Part shown: positions 61,898-64,000 of the stretch, piece by piece
How positions within the stretch are numbered: position 1 is the first letter of the stretch
How the letters are laid out: each line of letters begins with the position of its first letter
Source: Methylobacterium amylolyticum
Lineage (GTDB): Bacteria > Pseudomonadota > Alphaproteobacteria > Rhizobiales > Beijerinckiaceae
Assembly (NCBI RefSeq): GCF_030700245.1
Contig: NZ_JAUYZI010000030.1
Location: forward strand, 1 to 64,000
Direction: 5' to 3'
DNA length: 64,000 nucleotides
Translations under genes and position numbers: made by a program
Notes under the pieces: model-generated
The model's input: only the letters and a program-made list of their open reading frames with translations
The model's database searches: none
What the model was told of the DNA's origin: nothing

Positions 61898-62680
61898 TCA
61901 GCAGGAGGCGTGGCCGCACTGGCGCACGTCGGCGATGGTCTTGCGGATCGGCTCGACCCCGACGGCGCCGGGGATGATCTCGTCGCCGACGATGAAGGCC
62001 GGGGTGCCCGACAGGCCGAGCCGGTCGCCGAGGCCGCGATTCTCGGCGAGCGCCGCCTTCACCTCGGGGCTGGCCATGTCCTTCTGGAGCTTGGCGGTGT
62101 CGGCGCCGAGATCCTTGGCGACCTGGATCGCCCGGGCGCCGTTCACCCGGCCCTTGCTCTCCAGGAGCTTCTGGTGGAACTCGAACAGCTTGTCGCCCTT
62201 GAGCTGCTGGCGCACGGCGATGGCGACCTGGCTCGCCTCCAGGGATTCCTGGCCCAGCACCGGGAAATCCTTGATCACCACCCGCAGCTTCGGATCGGTC
62301 TTGATCAGCGTCTGGAGGTCGGTCAAAGCCTTGCGGCAGTAGCCGCAATTGTAGTCGAAGAACTCGACCAGCGTGATGTCGCCCTGGGGGTTGCCCGCGA
62401 TCACGTCGTGCGGACCATTGAGCAGGGCCTCGCGCGATTCCTTGAGCGCCGCGGCCTGGGCGAGGCGCTGGGTCTCGGTCTGCCGCTTCTCGGCCTCGGC
62501 GAGCACCTCTTGGAGCACGTCCGGGTTCTTGATCAGGTATTCCTTGACGATGCCCTCGATCGCCGTGCGCTGCGCGTCGGTGAAGGGCGAGGGCGCCTGA
62601 GCCGGCGCCTGCGCGAAAGCCGGGGCGGCGGCGAGGCCGAGGGCGAGGGCCAGGATCGGTCGATGGCGGCTGACGGGCAT
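61898..62680 (-). CDS. DsbA-family thiol-disulfide oxidoreductase
   Basis: This 260-aa periplasmic protein has a signal peptide (ending APAFA) and an N-terminal helical extension (FTDAQRTAIEGIVKEYLIKNPDVLQEVLAEAEKRQ). A thioredoxin fold follows, with the active motif CGYC in VEFFDYNCGYCRKAL and the cis-proline in SGTPAFIVGDEIIPG. It ends in CGHASC. The layout matches Com1/BdbD-like proteins that make or isomerise disulfides. The C-terminal cysteine pair is unusual. Confidence 0.9.
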   Translation of the reverse strand: MPVSRHRPILALALGLAAAPAFAQAPAQAPSPFTDAQRTAIEGIVKEYLIKNPDVLQEVLAEAEKRQTETQRLAQAAALKESREALLNGPHDVIAGNPQGDITLVEFFDYNCGYCRKALTDLQTLIKTDPKLRVVIKDFPVLGQESLEASQVAIAVRQQLKGDKLFEFHQKLLESKGRVNGARAIQVAKDLGADTAKLQKDMASPEVKAALAENRGLGDRLGLSGTPAFIVGDEIIPGAVGVEPIRKTIADVRQCGHASC

Positions 62681-62880
62681 AAGTCCTCGCTTGCGCGGCG
62701 TCGCGGGCCTGCGCGTGACGGGAGCGTTAGGGACGGGGTTAGGCGTTTTCGCGGCGCCCGGTCAATGCGCACGCGGTGCCGCGCGCCATCGATCGGCAGG
62801 TTGCGGGCAGCCCGTCGCGCGGTTCGGGCCGGACCGGGCCTCGCCCCGATTCTTCCAGCTCGCGAGCCCCGGAGCGCGGC

Positions 62881-63408
62881 ATGCATCTGAGCGACCTCGG
62901 CCCGCGCATCTGCATCATGGGGCCTTCGAACAGCGGCAAGTCGACCCTGGCCGCTGCCATAGCGCGGGCGCGGGACCTCGTGCCGATCCACCTGGATCGA
63001 CTCTACCACCGGCCCGACACCGACTGGCAGCCGCGCCCGGAGGCGGAGTTCCTCGCCCTGCACGATGCGGCACTATCCGGAGCGCGGTGGGTGATGGACG
63101 GCAACTACGCGCGGTGCGCGGACCGACGTCTCGCCCGCGCCACGGGCCTCATCCTCCTCGACGCGTCGGTACCGACCTGCCTGCTCCGCTACGTCCGCCG
63201 GACCCTGTTCGAGCGCCGGCGCGTCGGCGGTCTTGCGGGAGACCGGGACAGCATCAAGTGGGCGATGATCCGCCACATCGCACTCGTCGATCCCGAGAAC
63301 CGCCGTCGCCACAGGGCGAACTTCGACCGGTGTCCCCTGCCCAAGATCCTCATCCCGGATCGACGGGGGCTGCGGGCGTTCTACAGGACGGAGAATCTCC
63401 GCAGATGA
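62881..63408 (+). CDS. P-loop kinase-like protein (adenylate-kinase / topology-modulation type)
   Basis: This 175-aa protein has a Walker A motif ICIMGPSNSGKSTLAAAI. HLDRLYHRPDTDWQPRPEAEF and WVMDGNYARCADRRLARA follow, the pattern of small adenylate-kinase-like proteins annotated as FlaR or DNA topology modulation protein. Its true substrate is unknown. An inverted repeat (63454-63483) lies 45 bases after the stop. Confidence 0.78.
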   Translation: MHLSDLGPRICIMGPSNSGKSTLAAAIARARDLVPIHLDRLYHRPDTDWQPRPEAEFLALHDAALSGARWVMDGNYARCADRRLARATGLILLDASVPTCLLRYVRRTLFERRRVGGLAGDRDSIKWAMIRHIALVDPENRRRHRANFDRCPLPKILIPDRRGLRAFYRTENLRR

Positions 63409-63453
63409 CGGGGCGCCCTTCGCTCCGGGGCTCACGTGTCCGCGCCTTCGATC

Positions 63454-63483
63454 GGACTGTCCGACCGGTCGAACGGACAGTCC
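63454..63483. terminator. Inverted repeat downstream of the P-loop kinase gene
   Basis: GGACTGTCCG (63454-63463) and CGGACAGTCC (63474-63483) are exact inverted repeats around a 10-base loop. They probably form the terminator of the preceding gene. There is no T-run, so a regulatory site for the next gene is the alternative. Confidence 0.45.
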
Positions 63484-63560
63484 GGAGGCCGCAGGACGGC
63501 CCGCCGGTTGAGGCGTGCGCCGCCAGGGTCTAACCCGGCCCCACCCGCAGGACGCCCGCG

Positions 63561-64000
63561 ATGGACGCGCCGATGACCCCGATCTCCCGCCGCGCGGCCG
63601 CCGTCGCGCCCTTTCTCGCGATGGACGTCATGGCCGCCGCCGCCGCGCGGGTGCGGGCGGGCTCGGACACCGTGCGCATGGAGGTCGGGCAGCCTTCGGC
63701 CCCGGCCCCGCGCCCGGTGATCGCGGCGGCGCAGCGGGCGCTGGAGGCCGGCCGGGTGCCCTATACCGAGGCGCTGGGACTGCCGGCTCTGCGCGAGCGC
63801 ATCGCCCGCGACTACCGCGACCGGTACGGCGTCGCCGTCCCCCCGGAGCGGGTGGTGGTGACGACCGGCTCCTCGGCCGGCTTCATCCTCGCCTTCATGA
63901 GCCTGTTCGACGCGGGCGCGCGGGTGGCGGTGCCGCAGCCCGGCTACCCGGCCTACCGCAACATCCTGGCCGCCCTCGACCTCGTGCCGGCGCCGATGAC
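63561..64000 (+). CDS. Aminotransferase class I/II, cut by the window end
   Basis: The frame is open from ATG 63561 (or 63573) to the last base, giving 146 residues of a longer enzyme. The N-terminus RRAAAVAPFLAMDVMAAAAARVRAGSDTVRMEVGQPSAPAPRPVI and VPYTEALGLPALRERIARDYRDRYGVAVPPERVVVTTGSSAGF match PLP aminotransferases of the AspC/AlaA group. The PLP lysine lies beyond the window. The family is the same as that of the gene at 55662, but the N-terminal sequences differ. Confidence 0.85.
   Translation, partial: MDAPMTPISRRAAAVAPFLAMDVMAAAAARVRAGSDTVRMEVGQPSAPAPRPVIAAAQRALEAGRVPYTEALGLPALRERIARDYRDRYGVAVPPERVVVTTGSSAGFILAFMSLFDAGARVAVPQPGYPAYRNILAALDLVPAPM

Overview
The window is high-GC, densely coded alphaproteobacterial DNA, most like Methylobacterium or Methylorubrum. 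The genus is inferred from gene content, not from a database search. Pointers are the NDUFA12 / DUF2155 / aat neighbourhood, a carotenoid pair crtI-crtB, many HWE-type histidine kinases, an Inh/Omp19-like protein, a Rhizobiales-type palindromic repeat and GGAAC-type (EcfG-like) promoter candidates.

Region 1 (1 to about 15,500) is accessory DNA. It opens inside an IS66 transposase gene (tnpC) that is split by a 2,587-bp element carrying a large serine recombinase and two small overlapping genes. The split leaves a 5-bp TGGCG repeat at both ends and can be undone on paper to restore tnpC exactly. Joining the two ends of the element, as in an excised circle, puts an ATG and a purine-rich leader in frame in front of the element's first gene, which has no ATG start in the integrated copy. 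Next come debris (a truncated ORF and a frameshifted zinc-ribbon gene), a small membrane protein, a resolvase with a res-like repeat cluster, and a tightly overlapping minus-strand operon: ParD-like protein, a 1,253-aa hybrid kinase, a 957-aa GAF/PAS HWE kinase, an 89-aa unknown and a membrane HWE kinase. The region ends with a possible replication-initiator-like gene. A near-perfect palindrome, AGTGaAACCGGTTgCACT, occurs three times here.

Region 2 (15,730 to 22,029) is one minus-strand operon: a molybdenum hydroxylase pair (2Fe-2S subunit and molybdopterin subunit), a mono-heme cytochrome c, a flavocytochrome-c-type sulfide dehydrogenase flavoprotein, then SoxX, SoxY, SoxZ and SoxA. soxB and soxCD are not in the window, and SoxY has an unusual C-terminus.

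Region 3 (22,245 to 34,039) holds housekeeping and stress-type genes: a DUF4142 periplasmic protein, ruvB, small secreted proteins, a diguanylate cyclase with a degenerate receiver, a NarL/LuxR regulator, topoisomerase IB, a glycosyltransferase overlapping a lysine-methyltransferase-like gene, an FMN reductase, a cytochrome b561, an Inh-like protein and a 2-hydroxyacid dehydrogenase. Region 4 (34,303 to 42,350) runs from leuC and tRNA-Leu(CAG) into surface genes: a UDP-sugar dehydrogenase, an FkbM methyltransferase fused to a discoidin domain, GDP-L-fucose synthase and a YadA-like trimeric adhesin.

Region 5 (42,407 to 64,000) holds crtI-crtB with a CrtJ/PpsR-type palindrome over the crtI start codon, a racemase-family gene, hemC, a phosphoesterase, pccB, tRNA-Val(CAC), a SelW-like protein, a further HWE kinase, tex, an aminotransferase, the NDUFA12/DUF2155/aat group, accB-accC, a DsbA-like protein, a P-loop kinase and the start of a second aminotransferase cut by the window edge. 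No CRISPR array, rRNA or recognisable riboswitch was found.
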